Shown piece by piece: positions 1 to 8,249 of a stretch of 64,000 bases of DNA. The number at the start of each line of letters is the position of its first letter. Positions within the stretch are counted from its first letter, which is position 1. The notes beneath the pieces were generated by a model. It searched no databases. It saw only the letters and a program-made list of their open reading frames with translations, and was not told the DNA's origin. The stretch comes from Pseudoalteromonas holothuriae (GTDB taxonomy: Bacteria; Pseudomonadota; Gammaproteobacteria; Enterobacterales; Alteromonadaceae): NCBI RefSeq assembly GCF_945859825.1, contig NZ_CAMAPC010000004.1, forward strand, positions 62,001-126,000, given 5' to 3'. The translations under genes and the position numbers were made by a program.

Positions 1-377
1 CAGGGATTGTTCAAGTAGAAGTGGCCGAAGAACATATGCAACAACTTCAGGATGGTTTGAGCACGCTGCCTGGACTCGATGTAAAAATGGAAACTGGGGA
101 TATTTTAAATGATAATAATGCTCCTGAAACCATTAACCTTGTAATAACTGGTAATGATAGAAAAGGTATAGTACAAGAACTTGCGAGCGTAATCCGTCAT
201 AAAGGTGCCAACATCACCCACCTTAACTCTCGTCAGCAAAGTGCGCCTAACTGGGGTGTACCTATATTTAGTGCTTTTGCCACAGTGACACTGCCTGCTG
301 GTATGAATAAAGAAAACGTTATTGATGCGTTAGAATCCATAACCAGTGATTTAATCGTGGATATTGAAACAGAGTAA
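1..377 (+). CDS. ACT-domain regulatory protein, GcvR-like (5' end missing)
   Basis: The reading frame is open from the first base of the window, so only the C-terminal part of the gene is present. The GTG at 21 is internal and probably not the start. The visible part carries an ACT domain (INLVITGNDRKGIVQELA, about residues 40–57 counted from the GTG), which in GcvR-type proteins binds amino acids. GcvR modulates GcvA at the glycine cleavage operon. The preceding segment looks like the end of a first ACT domain, so a two-ACT protein is likely. The gap to ppk1 is about 140 bases. The GcvR assignment is by similarity of layout, and other paired-ACT proteins remain possible. Confidence 0.7.
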   Translation, partial: GIVQVEVAEEHMQQLQDGLSTLPGLDVKMETGDILNDNNAPETINLVITGNDRKGIVQELASVIRHKGANITHLNSRQQSAPNWGVPIFSAFATVTLPAGMNKENVIDALESITSDLIVDIETE

Positions 378-426
378 TTGCAACTCACAGGCACTTCATT
401 ATCTTTTCACCAAAAATATTCCTATA

Positions 427-439
427 TGACAAGTTGTCA
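427..439. promoter_or_regulatory. 13-base palindrome upstream of ppk1
   Basis: TGACAAGTTGTCA is a perfect inverted repeat with a single central base, about 80 bases before the ppk1 ATG. It shares the TTGTCA core with the putative PHO box that follows. It could be an operator, but the protein that would bind it is not identified. Confidence 0.35.
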
Positions 440-452
440 ATTTACAAGACAC

Positions 453-470
453 TTGTCATACCTACGTCAC
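453..470 (+). promoter_or_regulatory. Candidate PHO box upstream of ppk1-ppx
   Basis: TTGTCATACCTACGTCAC matches about 13 of 18 positions of the PhoB consensus CTGTCATAAATCTGTCAC and keeps the two TGTCA/CGTCA half-sites 11 bases apart. Polyphosphate kinase genes are phosphate-starvation regulated in several gammaproteobacteria, so the location fits. Only one box is seen, and the second half-site is imperfect. Confidence 0.4.
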
Positions 471-516
471 ATAGTGGACCTATATTTGACGCAGCGTATT
501 TTTTGTGGGTGTCACA

Positions 517-2604
517 ATGCAAGCTCTGCCTTCTCAGCCTAAAACGGTTAGTTATTTTGCCAAAGAATTAAGTTGGCTGTCCTTCAACGAACGAGTGTTA
601 CAAGAAGCTAAGGATAATAACAATCCAATTATCGAACGTATTCGCTTTTTAGGTATCTTTTCCAATAACCTTGATGAATTTTTCCAAGTGCGAGTCGCTG
701 ATGTAAAACGTCGTATCTTGCTCAACAACTTACCTAATACAAACTTTGATGAAGACGAGGCTCTGCTAAGCCAAATTAATCAGAAGGTTTTGCAGCTAGG
801 AAAAAAATTCAATTACATTCATCAACTAATTTTAGCTGACTTAGAAAAACATCAAATTCACCTTAGCCAACCACAAGTATTATCAGAGTTTCACCAGTCA
901 TGGCTAAAAGATTATTTTGAAGATCAAGTTTTGCCTAATATGTCTCCAATATTATTGGCTGAAAGCAAAGATTATTCAGATAACATGAATGACACCATGA
1001 CCTACCTATTCGTTCACATGAGTGGTGAAAAACAGCACTATGCTCTTTTAGAGATCCCCACTGATCGACTAGCTCGTTTTGTTCAGCTTCCTCCTGAGCG
1101 TTCGCGCCGTCAAAAACACATTGTTATGCTCGACGATATTGTGCAGTTTTTTTTAGCTGAAGTATTTAAGAGTTTTTTTAATTTTGACAGTATTGAAGGC
1201 TATGCAATTAAGTTAACGCGTGATGCACAGTATAATCTTGATGATGAGATTGAAGAAGGGTTACTAGATAAGATGTCTAAGGGCTTAAAACAACGCCTTT
1301 ATGCAGAGCCTGTTAGGTTAGTTTATAACGAATCAATGCCAGAACACATGCTGAAGGTCATGAAAAAGCGCCTTGGCGTCACTAATCAAGATGACCTAAT
1401 ACCTGGTGGTCGCTATCGAAACTTCAGAGACTTTATCGCCTTTCCAAATGTAGGTAGACGCCATTTAGAAAACAAGCCATTACCCCCACTACAAAGCCAG
1501 GCATTTAAAAAGCATGCCAGTGTTTTCTGTGCCATTACAGAGCAAGACATTTTACTGTATTACCCTTATCACACATTTAATCATATGCTCGAATATGTTC
1601 GTCAGGCGGCATTTGACCCGAATGTGACACAAATAAAGGTCAATATTTATCGTGTGGCGCGCCAATCAAGGTTAATAGCATCACTGATCAGCGCGGCTAA
1701 AAATGGAAAGCATGTCACGGTTATGGTTGAACTTAAAGCGCGCTTTGATGAACAGAATAATATTGAATGGGCTAAGCATTTAAGTGAGTTTGGTATTAAG
1801 GTTATGGTAGGGATCCCGGCTTTAAAAGTACATAGTAAGCTGTGCATAATCCACCGTAAAGAAAAAGGCAAAATAGTCAAATATGCTCATATTGGTACCG
1901 GTAACTTTCATGAAAAAACCGCAAAAATATATACTGATTTTAGCTTATTTACTCGCCACCCAGATATCTGTGAAGAGTGTGATAGTGTATTTCGTTTCAT
2001 AGAAAGCAGTTATCGTCCTTTTCATTTTGAACACTTAATGATTTCACCACTCAATGCAAGAGACCGTATTTTAGATCTGATTGATCAAGAAGTGAAACAT
2101 GCTGAGCAAGGGGAAACCTCTAGAATAACAATAAAGATCAATAATTTAGTGGATAAACAGTTAGTTGACAAACTCTACTTTGCAGCCCGACATGGGGTGA
2201 AAGTTCGGATTATTGTGCGCGGTATGTGTGCGTTAGTTCCGGGGTTGCCGCGTTTTAGTGAAAATATTAAAGTTATCAGTATTGTTGATCGATTTTTAGA
2301 GCACCCTCGTGTTATGGTATTTGAAAATATGGGCCGACCTTTGGTATATATTTCGTCAGCTGATTGGATGACCAGAAACTTAGATCATCGTGTTGAAGTC
2401 GGTGTACCAATTTACAGCAAAGAGCTAAAACAACTTATTATCGACACCCTTGAGCTACAATTTAGAGACCGAACTAAAGCGCGGATCATTGATGCCGAAC
2501 AAAAAAATAACTACGTAAGGCGTGGCAATCGCAAAAAAATTCGTTCACAAATTGCCATCTATGATCACCTTAAAAAGTGGGAAAGCAACAAGAGTACCCT
2601 ATGA
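517..2604 (+). CDS. ppk1: Polyphosphate kinase PPK1
   Basis: PPK1 reversibly transfers the ATP gamma-phosphate onto polyphosphate chains. The protein of 695 residues has the normal family length and starts with the typical N-terminal domain (ELSWLSFNERVLQEA). The phosphorylated histidine lies in VHSKLCII (about His439), and the second conserved histidine in FLEHPRVMVFEN (about His596); RNLDHRVEVG near the end is also characteristic. ATG 517 is preferred over the GTG at 505, which would add only four residues. The stop overlaps the ppx ATG as ATGA, so the two genes are probably translationally coupled. A candidate PHO box lies upstream. Confidence 0.96.
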   Translation: MQALPSQPKTVSYFAKELSWLSFNERVLQEAKDNNNPIIERIRFLGIFSNNLDEFFQVRVADVKRRILLNNLPNTNFDEDEALLSQINQKVLQLGKKFNYIHQLILADLEKHQIHLSQPQVLSEFHQSWLKDYFEDQVLPNMSPILLAESKDYSDNMNDTMTYLFVHMSGEKQHYALLEIPTDRLARFVQLPPERSRRQKHIVMLDDIVQFFLAEVFKSFFNFDSIEGYAIKLTRDAQYNLDDEIEEGLLDKMSKGLKQRLYAEPVRLVYNESMPEHMLKVMKKRLGVTNQDDLIPGGRYRNFRDFIAFPNVGRRHLENKPLPPLQSQAFKKHASVFCAITEQDILLYYPYHTFNHMLEYVRQAAFDPNVTQIKVNIYRVARQSRLIASLISAAKNGKHVTVMVELKARFDEQNNIEWAKHLSEFGIKVMVGIPALKVHSKLCIIHRKEKGKIVKYAHIGTGNFHEKTAKIYTDFSLFTRHPDICEECDSVFRFIESSYRPFHFEHLMISPLNARDRILDLIDQEVKHAEQGETSRITIKINNLVDKQLVDKLYFAARHGVKVRIIVRGMCALVPGLPRFSENIKVISIVDRFLEHPRVMVFENMGRPLVYISSADWMTRNLDHRVEVGVPIYSKELKQLIIDTLELQFRDRTKARIIDAEQKNNYVRRGNRKKIRSQIAIYDHLKKWESNKSTL

Positions 2605-4079
2605 CAGAATACCCTCCCATAGCAGCAGTTGATTTGGGCTCAAATAGTTTTCATTTGTTAGTGGCTAGAGAAGTCGATGGCAGGTTTCAAGTGCTTCATA
2701 AAGAAAAGCAGCGAGTAAATTTAGCAGCGGGCTTAAGTGCTGACATGGTGCTATCCAATGAAGCAATAGACAGAGCGCTTGCTGTGCTTAAGCAATTTTC
2801 AGCTACTTTACAAAACTTCCCTCACAGTAACGTACAAGTAGTTGCCACCTACACTTTAAGAAACTGTAAAAATATCAAACAGTTTTTGGCTAAAGCTAAG
2901 CAGTGCTTCCCATTTAAAATTAATGTAATATCAGGTCAAGAAGAAGCTCGGCTAATTTATCAAGGCGTAGCTAATTATGAACACAGTGAAGGAAACCGCT
3001 TAGTCATAGATATTGGTGGCGGTAGCACTGAATTAATTATTGGTGAGCATTTTACTCATAAACTGCTAACTAGCAGAAACATGGGATGCGTTAATATCAC
3101 CAAAATGTTTTTTAAAGAAGATAGGCTCAATGAAAAGCGTTTTACAAAAGCACAAATAAAAGCACAACAGTTATTAGAACCCATCACGGCTAGTTACAAA
3201 AAGCTCGGTTGGCAACGCTGTTATGGTACATCAGGCACGATTAAGGCACTTAGTGCCATAGCACAAGCTCACTTTAACACGCACATACTCACCCACTCGA
3301 TACTCTTACAAATAAAAACGCTAATTTTACAAGCAGAGCACTGTAATGAATTCGCTATTGAGGGCTTATCAGATGAAAGAAAATCCAGCATTTGCGGTGG
3401 AATAGCTATATTGATAGCTATTTTTGAACAACTTGATATAAGGCAATTATTTTACAGTGATCATGCACTTCGCGATGGCTTACTACATGAAACTTCAACA
3501 AATAAAGCGTTTGATATACGAGCTAGAACAATTCAAACACTCAGTGAACACTATAATGTTGACAGGCAACATAGTGAACATATTTGCCATACGCTAACAC
3601 AGTTTTATCAACAGATTTCATCAAGCTGGTCTTTAAAAGAGATAGATTTGCAAATGCTGTACTGGGCTGCGAAGTTGCATGAAGTTGGGCTTGCTATTAA
3701 TTCATCAGGATTGCATAGACACAGCGCATATATAGTCAGCCATAGTCAACTACCTGGCTTCACACAAGAGCAACAGCAACTTTTGAGTAACCTGATCCGA
3801 TTTTATCGCAAAAAAATCCGTATTTCAGAACTCAAACTATGTAGTTCAATAGAGTTAGGGCACTTTTCCAAGCTCTTGAGCCTCTTTAGACTTGCAGTAT
3901 TACTCAATGCAAAAAGGCAAGATAACTTGTGTACCGAGGTAAAGCTCAGCAGTTATGCGGATGCCTTGCTGATAGAATTTAAACCAAATTGGCTTAATGA
4001 ACACTCATTAATGGTGGCCGATCTCAATCAAGAACAACAACATTTAAAAAAGCTTAATCTTACTTTAGTGTTTAGTTAA
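2601..4079 (+). CDS. ppx: Exopolyphosphatase / guanosine pentaphosphatase family
   Basis: Ppx removes terminal phosphates from polyphosphate, opposing PPK1; the family also includes pppGpp phosphatase GppA. The ASKHA phosphate-binding loops are visible as DLGSNSFHLL near residue 10 and DIGGGSTELI near 137–146, followed by YGTSGTIKAL. At 492 residues it has the long Ppx form with a C-terminal HD-like helical domain. ATG 2601 overlaps the ppk1 stop by four bases. An in-frame GTG at 2577 lies inside ppk1 and is less likely. The 3' end interlocks with the stop of the convergent HDOD/EAL gene. Position after ppk1 favours Ppx over GppA. Confidence 0.92.
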   Translation: MTEYPPIAAVDLGSNSFHLLVAREVDGRFQVLHKEKQRVNLAAGLSADMVLSNEAIDRALAVLKQFSATLQNFPHSNVQVVATYTLRNCKNIKQFLAKAKQCFPFKINVISGQEEARLIYQGVANYEHSEGNRLVIDIGGGSTELIIGEHFTHKLLTSRNMGCVNITKMFFKEDRLNEKRFTKAQIKAQQLLEPITASYKKLGWQRCYGTSGTIKALSAIAQAHFNTHILTHSILLQIKTLILQAEHCNEFAIEGLSDERKSSICGGIAILIAIFEQLDIRQLFYSDHALRDGLLHETSTNKAFDIRARTIQTLSEHYNVDRQHSEHICHTLTQFYQQISSSWSLKEIDLQMLYWAAKLHEVGLAINSSGLHRHSAYIVSHSQLPGFTQEQQQLLSNLIRFYRKKIRISELKLCSSIELGHFSKLLSLFRLAVLLNAKRQDNLCTEVKLSSYADALLIEFKPNWLNEHSLMVADLNQEQQHLKKLNLTLVFS

Positions 4080-5344
4080 CTTTTCACTACTGAGAAAACA
4101 TCATCAGCATAATCCCTGCTTTGCATTGCAAAGTTGTACAGCAGCTTTGTTTGGGTTGCGGGGCGAATTGCTTTTAGAATCACCTGTGCCTCCTGCCAGT
4201 CATTTTTTTCGACCTGCAAAGTTAATTGCAAAGCGCCACCCAACAAGCCTTGATAACTTAATAAAGCACTACTCAATGAGCTATCAAGTGAGAATTCAGC
4301 AACAATAATAGACAGCTCTACTTCCAATACTGCATCCAATACCGACATTAAGCCAATCAAATAACCTTGCTCAGCCATTTCATCACCACCTGGGGCCAAA
4401 AATAGCTGCATAAATTTAGCACGCATAAGCCCCATTTTGGTTAATTCAGCTGGCTTATCAACGCCTAACTCACTCAATGCTAAAACTCGAACAAACTGTC
4501 GAATAGCATCTTCTCCAAGGTAAACCACGGCTTGTGAAATAGACTTCATCTCTATTTTATTCTCACCCGCCTTCGCGTTTGCAAGTTTAAGTACTCTAGC
4601 CGTTAAACTTAAATCTTTTGCAACACGTTGCTGCACCTCTTTAAAACATATATCTCTTTTAGCTGTGCAGCGCAGCAAATCAAACACGATCAATTTTGAA
4701 GGTTCAACATTGCCATGATTTAGCATTTCAGGACGAGCAAAAAAGAACCCTTGAAAATAATCGGCTCCTGCATTTTTAACAAACGCATAATGCTCTTGTG
4801 TTTCAATGCGTTCAACGATGATTTTAATATCAGGGTAACTGCGTTTGAGCTTTTTGATCATCATTGTCGTTTTGATAATGGGATCTTCTATTTCTAACTT
4901 AATGTACGACATCAATTCGACTAGCGGCTGCCACTTTGCGTCCCCATCGTAGTCATCAAGAGCAAAACGATAGCCTTTCTTTTTAAGCGCCACGACTGTT
5001 TTTACGAGTTCGGGAATATTTTTGGACCGCTCTACAATCTCTATTACGAGATTATTAGGCTTTAATAATTTAGGAAGCTCTTGTAACAACGATTCATCAG
5101 ACAAATTTATAAAAGCACAATGACCCGCAGCCAAACGTTCAACACCAACAAAGATCAAAGAATTAAAAAACATCCTGCCAGTTGCTTGGCCATCGGACAC
5201 GCCCATAGGGAATGCATTATCGTTGGAGTCTCTATACAAAAGCTCATAAGCGTAGACATTTTGCTCGGTGTCTAGAATAGCCTGACGAGCAATGTATTGT
5301 ACGGCCGTGTTTTTCACTTTTGCAACAGTACCACTCATTAACAT
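4076..5344 (-). CDS. EAL–HDOD signalling protein (YuxH/CdgJ type)
   Basis: This 422-residue protein joins an N-terminal EAL-like domain (about 15–205) to an HDOD domain (about 205–400). The EAL motif reads ELL in YAYELLYR. Other EAL landmarks remain recognisable (FINLSDESLL, ALDDYDGD, IVERIET, YFQGFFFARP), but several catalytic positions look altered, so c-di-GMP hydrolysis is doubtful. Members of this family such as Vibrio CdgJ affect motility. The start lies after AAAAGGAAATAG; ATG 5338 two codons later is an alternative. The gene converges on ppx with shared stop bases and has no terminator in between. Confidence 0.85.
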   Translation of the reverse strand: MLMSGTVAKVKNTAVQYIARQAILDTEQNVYAYELLYRDSNDNAFPMGVSDGQATGRMFFNSLIFVGVERLAAGHCAFINLSDESLLQELPKLLKPNNLVIEIVERSKNIPELVKTVVALKKKGYRFALDDYDGDAKWQPLVELMSYIKLEIEDPIIKTTMMIKKLKRSYPDIKIIVERIETQEHYAFVKNAGADYFQGFFFARPEMLNHGNVEPSKLIVFDLLRCTAKRDICFKEVQQRVAKDLSLTARVLKLANAKAGENKIEMKSISQAVVYLGEDAIRQFVRVLALSELGVDKPAELTKMGLMRAKFMQLFLAPGGDEMAEQGYLIGLMSVLDAVLEVELSIIVAEFSLDSSLSSALLSYQGLLGGALQLTLQVEKNDWQEAQVILKAIRPATQTKLLYNFAMQSRDYADDVFSVVKS

Positions 5345-5512
5345 CTATTTCCTTTTTTAGCGCATCAATAATTGATACCTTATTTGAGAATACGTTAACC
5401 ACTACGACCGAGCAAATAAAACTTCATGTTTATTGCGATGAGGATAGCTAACATGCAATCGAAAATATATAAAATTTCCTACAGTGAATTTTTTATACGA
5501 GTATAATTTTTT

Positions 5513-5734
5513 ATGCGGACTTTAATAATCATAGCTGCTTTTTGCGTCAGCGACCTGTCAAGCGCAAATACATATACACAACTACTACAGTGTCAGTGGT
5601 TTAAGAAGCTATTTCCCCTATTATACGTATGATCTCGTGCACCTAGGTATCTTACCTAAAAAGTAGAGAATGCTATTTTACGCGAAGCTAAAATTGATGG
5701 TGCAAATATTTATTACTATGGTACGGGTTGTTGA
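5513..5734 (+). pseudogene. Decayed gene for a small exported protein
   Basis: This 483-base gap holds no intact ORF, but three consecutive frames join into one plausible small secreted protein. ATG 5513 opens a signal-peptide-like start (MRTLIIIAAFCVSDLSSA). A +1 shift then continues as YSVSGLRSYFPYY...LGILPKK, and a second shift continues as VENAILREAKIDGANIYYYGTGC to a TGA at 5732. The pattern signal peptide – VSG – DGAN-Y recalls small DUF1471-type periplasmic proteins, but the family is a guess. The rest of the gap (5345–5512 and 5735–5827) shows nothing recognisable. Confidence 0.4.
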
Positions 5735-5827
5735 AGTAATCATTAAACACGGCGCACAAACACTCTCTTCCACTGGCACACAATCAAACTGAGCAGTATA
5801 ATGCGGGTTTTGCCGACGGAAAAAGTT

Positions 5828-6394
5828 ATGAGTATCGAGGCGACCCTCCAAACACGCAGCACAAATCAGTGTGAGTTATGCACAAGTACAAGTGAGCTAT
5901 CTGTTTATGAAGTGCCTCCTGTTGTTGAAGCACACTCTGATAAGAGTGTTTATTTATGCCAAAGCTGCCTTTTTCAAATAGAAGAAAAGCGTGATTTAGA
6001 TGTGAACCATTGGCATTGCTTAAATGATAGCATGTGGAGCCAAGTACCTGCTGTACAAGTTGTGGCCTATCGCATGTTGAAACGCTTATCTGTAGAAAAT
6101 GGATGGGCACAAGATGCATTAGATATGCTCTATTTAGAAGATGAAATTCGCAGCTGGGCAGAACAAGCATTAGCTCAGGAAGAAGAAGTTATTCACCAAG
6201 ACAGTAATGGCGTGCGTTTAAATGCGGGTGATACCGTGGTTTTGATCAAAGATTTAGATGTTAAAGGCAGTTCTTTAGTAGCCAAGAGAGGGACTGCGGT
6301 TCGAAATATCGGACTAACCTCAAACCCGGAACATATTGAAGGTAGGGTCGATGGTCAACGTATTGTTATTCTGACCAAGTTTGTAAAAAAATAA
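5828..6394 (+). CDS. PhnA/YjdM family protein
   Basis: The protein of 188 residues has an N-terminal zinc-ribbon-like part with CELC and CQSC cysteine pairs and a C-terminal PhnA-type domain (VLIKDLDVKGSS, KRGTAVRNIGLT, EGRVDGQRIVILTKFVKK). Despite the name, this family has no proven role in phosphonate cleavage. ATG 5828 follows CGGAAAAAG, which is better placed than the track-like upstream ATG at 5801. The gene stands alone after the decayed ORF, and a hairpin follows its stop. Confidence 0.85.
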   Translation: MSIEATLQTRSTNQCELCTSTSELSVYEVPPVVEAHSDKSVYLCQSCLFQIEEKRDLDVNHWHCLNDSMWSQVPAVQVVAYRMLKRLSVENGWAQDALDMLYLEDEIRSWAEQALAQEEEVIHQDSNGVRLNAGDTVVLIKDLDVKGSSLVAKRGTAVRNIGLTSNPEHIEGRVDGQRIVILTKFVKK

Positions 6395-6402
6395 TCATAC
6401 AA

Positions 6403-6422
6403 AGCCCCTAAAAATAGGGGCT
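6403..6422. terminator. Hairpin after the phnA-like gene
   Basis: AGCCCCTA and TAGGGGCT form a perfect 8-base stem around AAAA, nine bases after the stop. The U-tract on either strand is short, so termination strength is uncertain. Confidence 0.55.
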
Positions 6423-6439
6423 AGCTTTGAGCGTATTTA

Positions 6440-6630
6440 GCTTCAGGTTTGGATAAGGGTTTTGGAATAAAAATATTTTGTAACCAAACATTACGTACAA
6501 TCCAATGATGATATTTTGTTCAATATCAAGGCGCTTTTATGCAGTCATAGCGGGCTATTACAAATGAAAGCAACGCCGAGAGTGAGAAAAATAGCTTTAT
6601 TGAGCAAATTCGCTTATCCAGAGCTGAGGT
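6440..6630. repeat. MITE-like palindromic element between phnA-like gene and rlmJ
   Basis: CTTCAGGTTTGGATAAG (6441–6457) and CTTATCCAGAGCTGAGG (6613–6629) form an imperfect terminal inverted repeat, with 14 of 17 positions matching. The hexamer TATTTA stands directly outside both ends (6434–6439 and 6631–6636), as a target duplication would. The inside is itself partly palindromic and contains no ORF. This fills the 256-base gap. It looks like a small non-autonomous insertion or dispersed repeat; its copy number elsewhere cannot be seen here. Confidence 0.5.
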
Positions 6631-6650
6631 TATTTAACCAAACTCATATT

Positions 6651-7487
6651 TTATTCATCAACTAACTGCTGAATTCTAAAAAAACCACTATCTTGACTTA
6701 ACAGTTCAACCAGCTCGGGTAATACCTCATCCATTGCTTTTTTCAAAGTCCATGGTGGGTTTATCACTATCATACCTGATGCGGTCATACCATGTAGCTG
6801 TGTATCTTGCTCTGTTGCAAGTTCAAACAATTGTATGTTTTTCATCCCGGAATCTATCAGTGTTTGCTCTAAGAGATCAATGCGCTGGCGATCAACAACT
6901 GGATACCAAATCATATAAGTACCAGATGAAAAGCGTTTATAGGCTTTGTTGATCATTAACGCAGCCTGTTGGTAGTCCGTTTTTATCTCATAGGGTGGAT
7001 CCATCAATATGCAGGCCCGTCGAGATGCCGGGGGAACTAATCCTAATAACCCTTTAAACCCATCTTCCCCTCGTACTCGTAACGATTTTTTACCTTGCAT
7101 ATTTTGTTCAAGCAATTGTAAATCTTTAGGGTGCAATTCAAAAAACCAGCCTTTGTCTTGTCGACGTAAGTAACGCTCAGCAATTTTTGGTGAGCCAGGG
7201 TAAAACGCCAAAGACTCGTTGTTAAATGATTTTATTAAGTTCACATAATCTACAAGTGCGCTACTCTCACCTTGATACTCCCAAAGCTTAGCAATGCCTT
7301 GTTGGTATTCTTGCGTTTTTTGTGCGTCAGCACTGTTAAGCTCAAACAACCCTGCTCCTGAGTGTGTATCAATATAATCATACCCAGCCTCTTTACGCGT
7401 CATATACTCGAGCACATGTGCCAATACCAAGTGTTTTATAATGTCTGCAGGATTACCTGCATGAAATGAATGTCGATAGCTAAGCAT
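6651..7487 (-). CDS. rlmJ: 23S rRNA A2030 N6-methyltransferase
   Basis: RlmJ methylates N6 of A2030 in 23S rRNA using S-adenosylmethionine. The start MLSYRHSFHAGNPADIIKH is diagnostic, and the catalytic motif reads DPPYEI. The resulting 278 residues match the family length. The open frame extends upstream to 7664, but those residues have no family similarity, and ATG 7487 is preceded by AGGCG. The gene is divergent from the coiled-coil/zapA pair. Confidence 0.95.
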   Translation of the reverse strand: MLSYRHSFHAGNPADIIKHLVLAHVLEYMTRKEAGYDYIDTHSGAGLFELNSADAQKTQEYQQGIAKLWEYQGESSALVDYVNLIKSFNNESLAFYPGSPKIAERYLRRQDKGWFFELHPKDLQLLEQNMQGKKSLRVRGEDGFKGLLGLVPPASRRACILMDPPYEIKTDYQQAALMINKAYKRFSSGTYMIWYPVVDRQRIDLLEQTLIDSGMKNIQLFELATEQDTQLHGMTASGMIVINPPWTLKKAMDEVLPELVELLSQDSGFFRIQQLVDE

Positions 7488-7666
7488 AGTGTCGCCTGTT
7501 GCTAAAACGGTGCAATTTTGCTGAACCGTTTCTGAATATAATGATGTATTAGCGCTATTATCACTCAAAGTCACATAAAAATCAGTATAAAGCCGTGTAT
7601 TCACTAGCATCCGAGGCGACTTTGTTTTACATTTGCATGACAAAACACTGTGATAAGAGCGCATTT

Positions 7667-7897
7667 ATGAATAATGAAACACTTCCCCAACTCGAACAGC
7701 TAATTGATCAACTTATTGCTCAAAATAATCGTTTAAATAACGAACTTTCTGAGCTTAAAGAACAAAAGACTAAATTAATTGATGAAAATGAAACTTTACA
7801 ATTAGAAGTCCTTGAAAGTGAAGAAAAGCAAAAAGATACAAGTAACACTTTAGCTAATTTGCTAGAAAAGCTACAAAGTGCGACTCAGGTTAGCTAA
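7667..7897 (+). CDS. Short coiled-coil protein (TIGR02449-like, ZapB-like)
   Basis: A 76-residue protein that is almost entirely heptad-repeat coiled coil (LEQLIDQLIAQNNRLNNELS, then more Leu/Glu/Lys repeats). Proteins of this kind sit directly before zapA in many gammaproteobacteria and resemble the division factor ZapB. The stop and the zapA start overlap (TAATGA), which implies coupled translation. ATG 7667 is chosen because earlier in-frame codons give an unrelated, non-helical extension. The role in division is inferred from shape and context only. Confidence 0.8.
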   Translation: MNNETLPQLEQLIDQLIAQNNRLNNELSELKEQKTKLIDENETLQLEVLESEEKQKDTSNTLANLLEKLQSATQVS

Positions 7898-8184
7898 TGA
7901 CTGAGAAAAGCAATCAGGTTGAAGTCACCTTATTAGGTAAGACTCATCAATTTGCCTGTACCGAGGGGCAAGAGCAAGTGCTCCTCGATGCTGTTGCTTT
8001 ACTAAATAAAAGAGTTGAAGATATGAAGCAACGTTCAACGGTCAGAAACGAGCAAAATGCACTGCTGCTAGCAGCTCTGCATTTATGCCACGACTTACAA
8101 GCACAGCAACAGTCCAATAAATCTCAACAAAGTCAACAACAAGCCCTTATTGATAAGCTTTCAGTATATTTAGACAATCATTAG
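7897..8184 (+). CDS. zapA: Cell division protein ZapA
   Basis: ZapA binds FtsZ and bundles protofilaments at the division ring. The 95-residue protein has the N-terminal globular part (VEVTLLGKTHQFACTEGQE) and the C-terminal coiled coil rich in Gln/Asn, with the conserved RNEQNALLLAALHL segment before it. It is coupled to the preceding coiled-coil gene by a one-base overlap. The frequent neighbours 6S RNA and fau do not follow here. Confidence 0.92.
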   Translation: MTEKSNQVEVTLLGKTHQFACTEGQEQVLLDAVALLNKRVEDMKQRSTVRNEQNALLLAALHLCHDLQAQQQSNKSQQSQQQALIDKLSVYLDNH

Positions 8185-8249
8185 CTACTTCCCAATGAAC
8201 GCATTTTCGGTTAAATTATCATCTCTTTTGTTATAAATAAAAGGCGACT

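Noticed and set aside
6651..7664. Longer RlmJ with a 59-residue N-terminal extension
   Set aside because: The family begins at MLSYRHSFHAGN, and the extension overlaps the divergent promoter region without similarity.
8185..8249. 6S RNA gene after zapA
   Set aside because: The gap is only 65 bases, far too short for ssrS, and no matching structure is seen.
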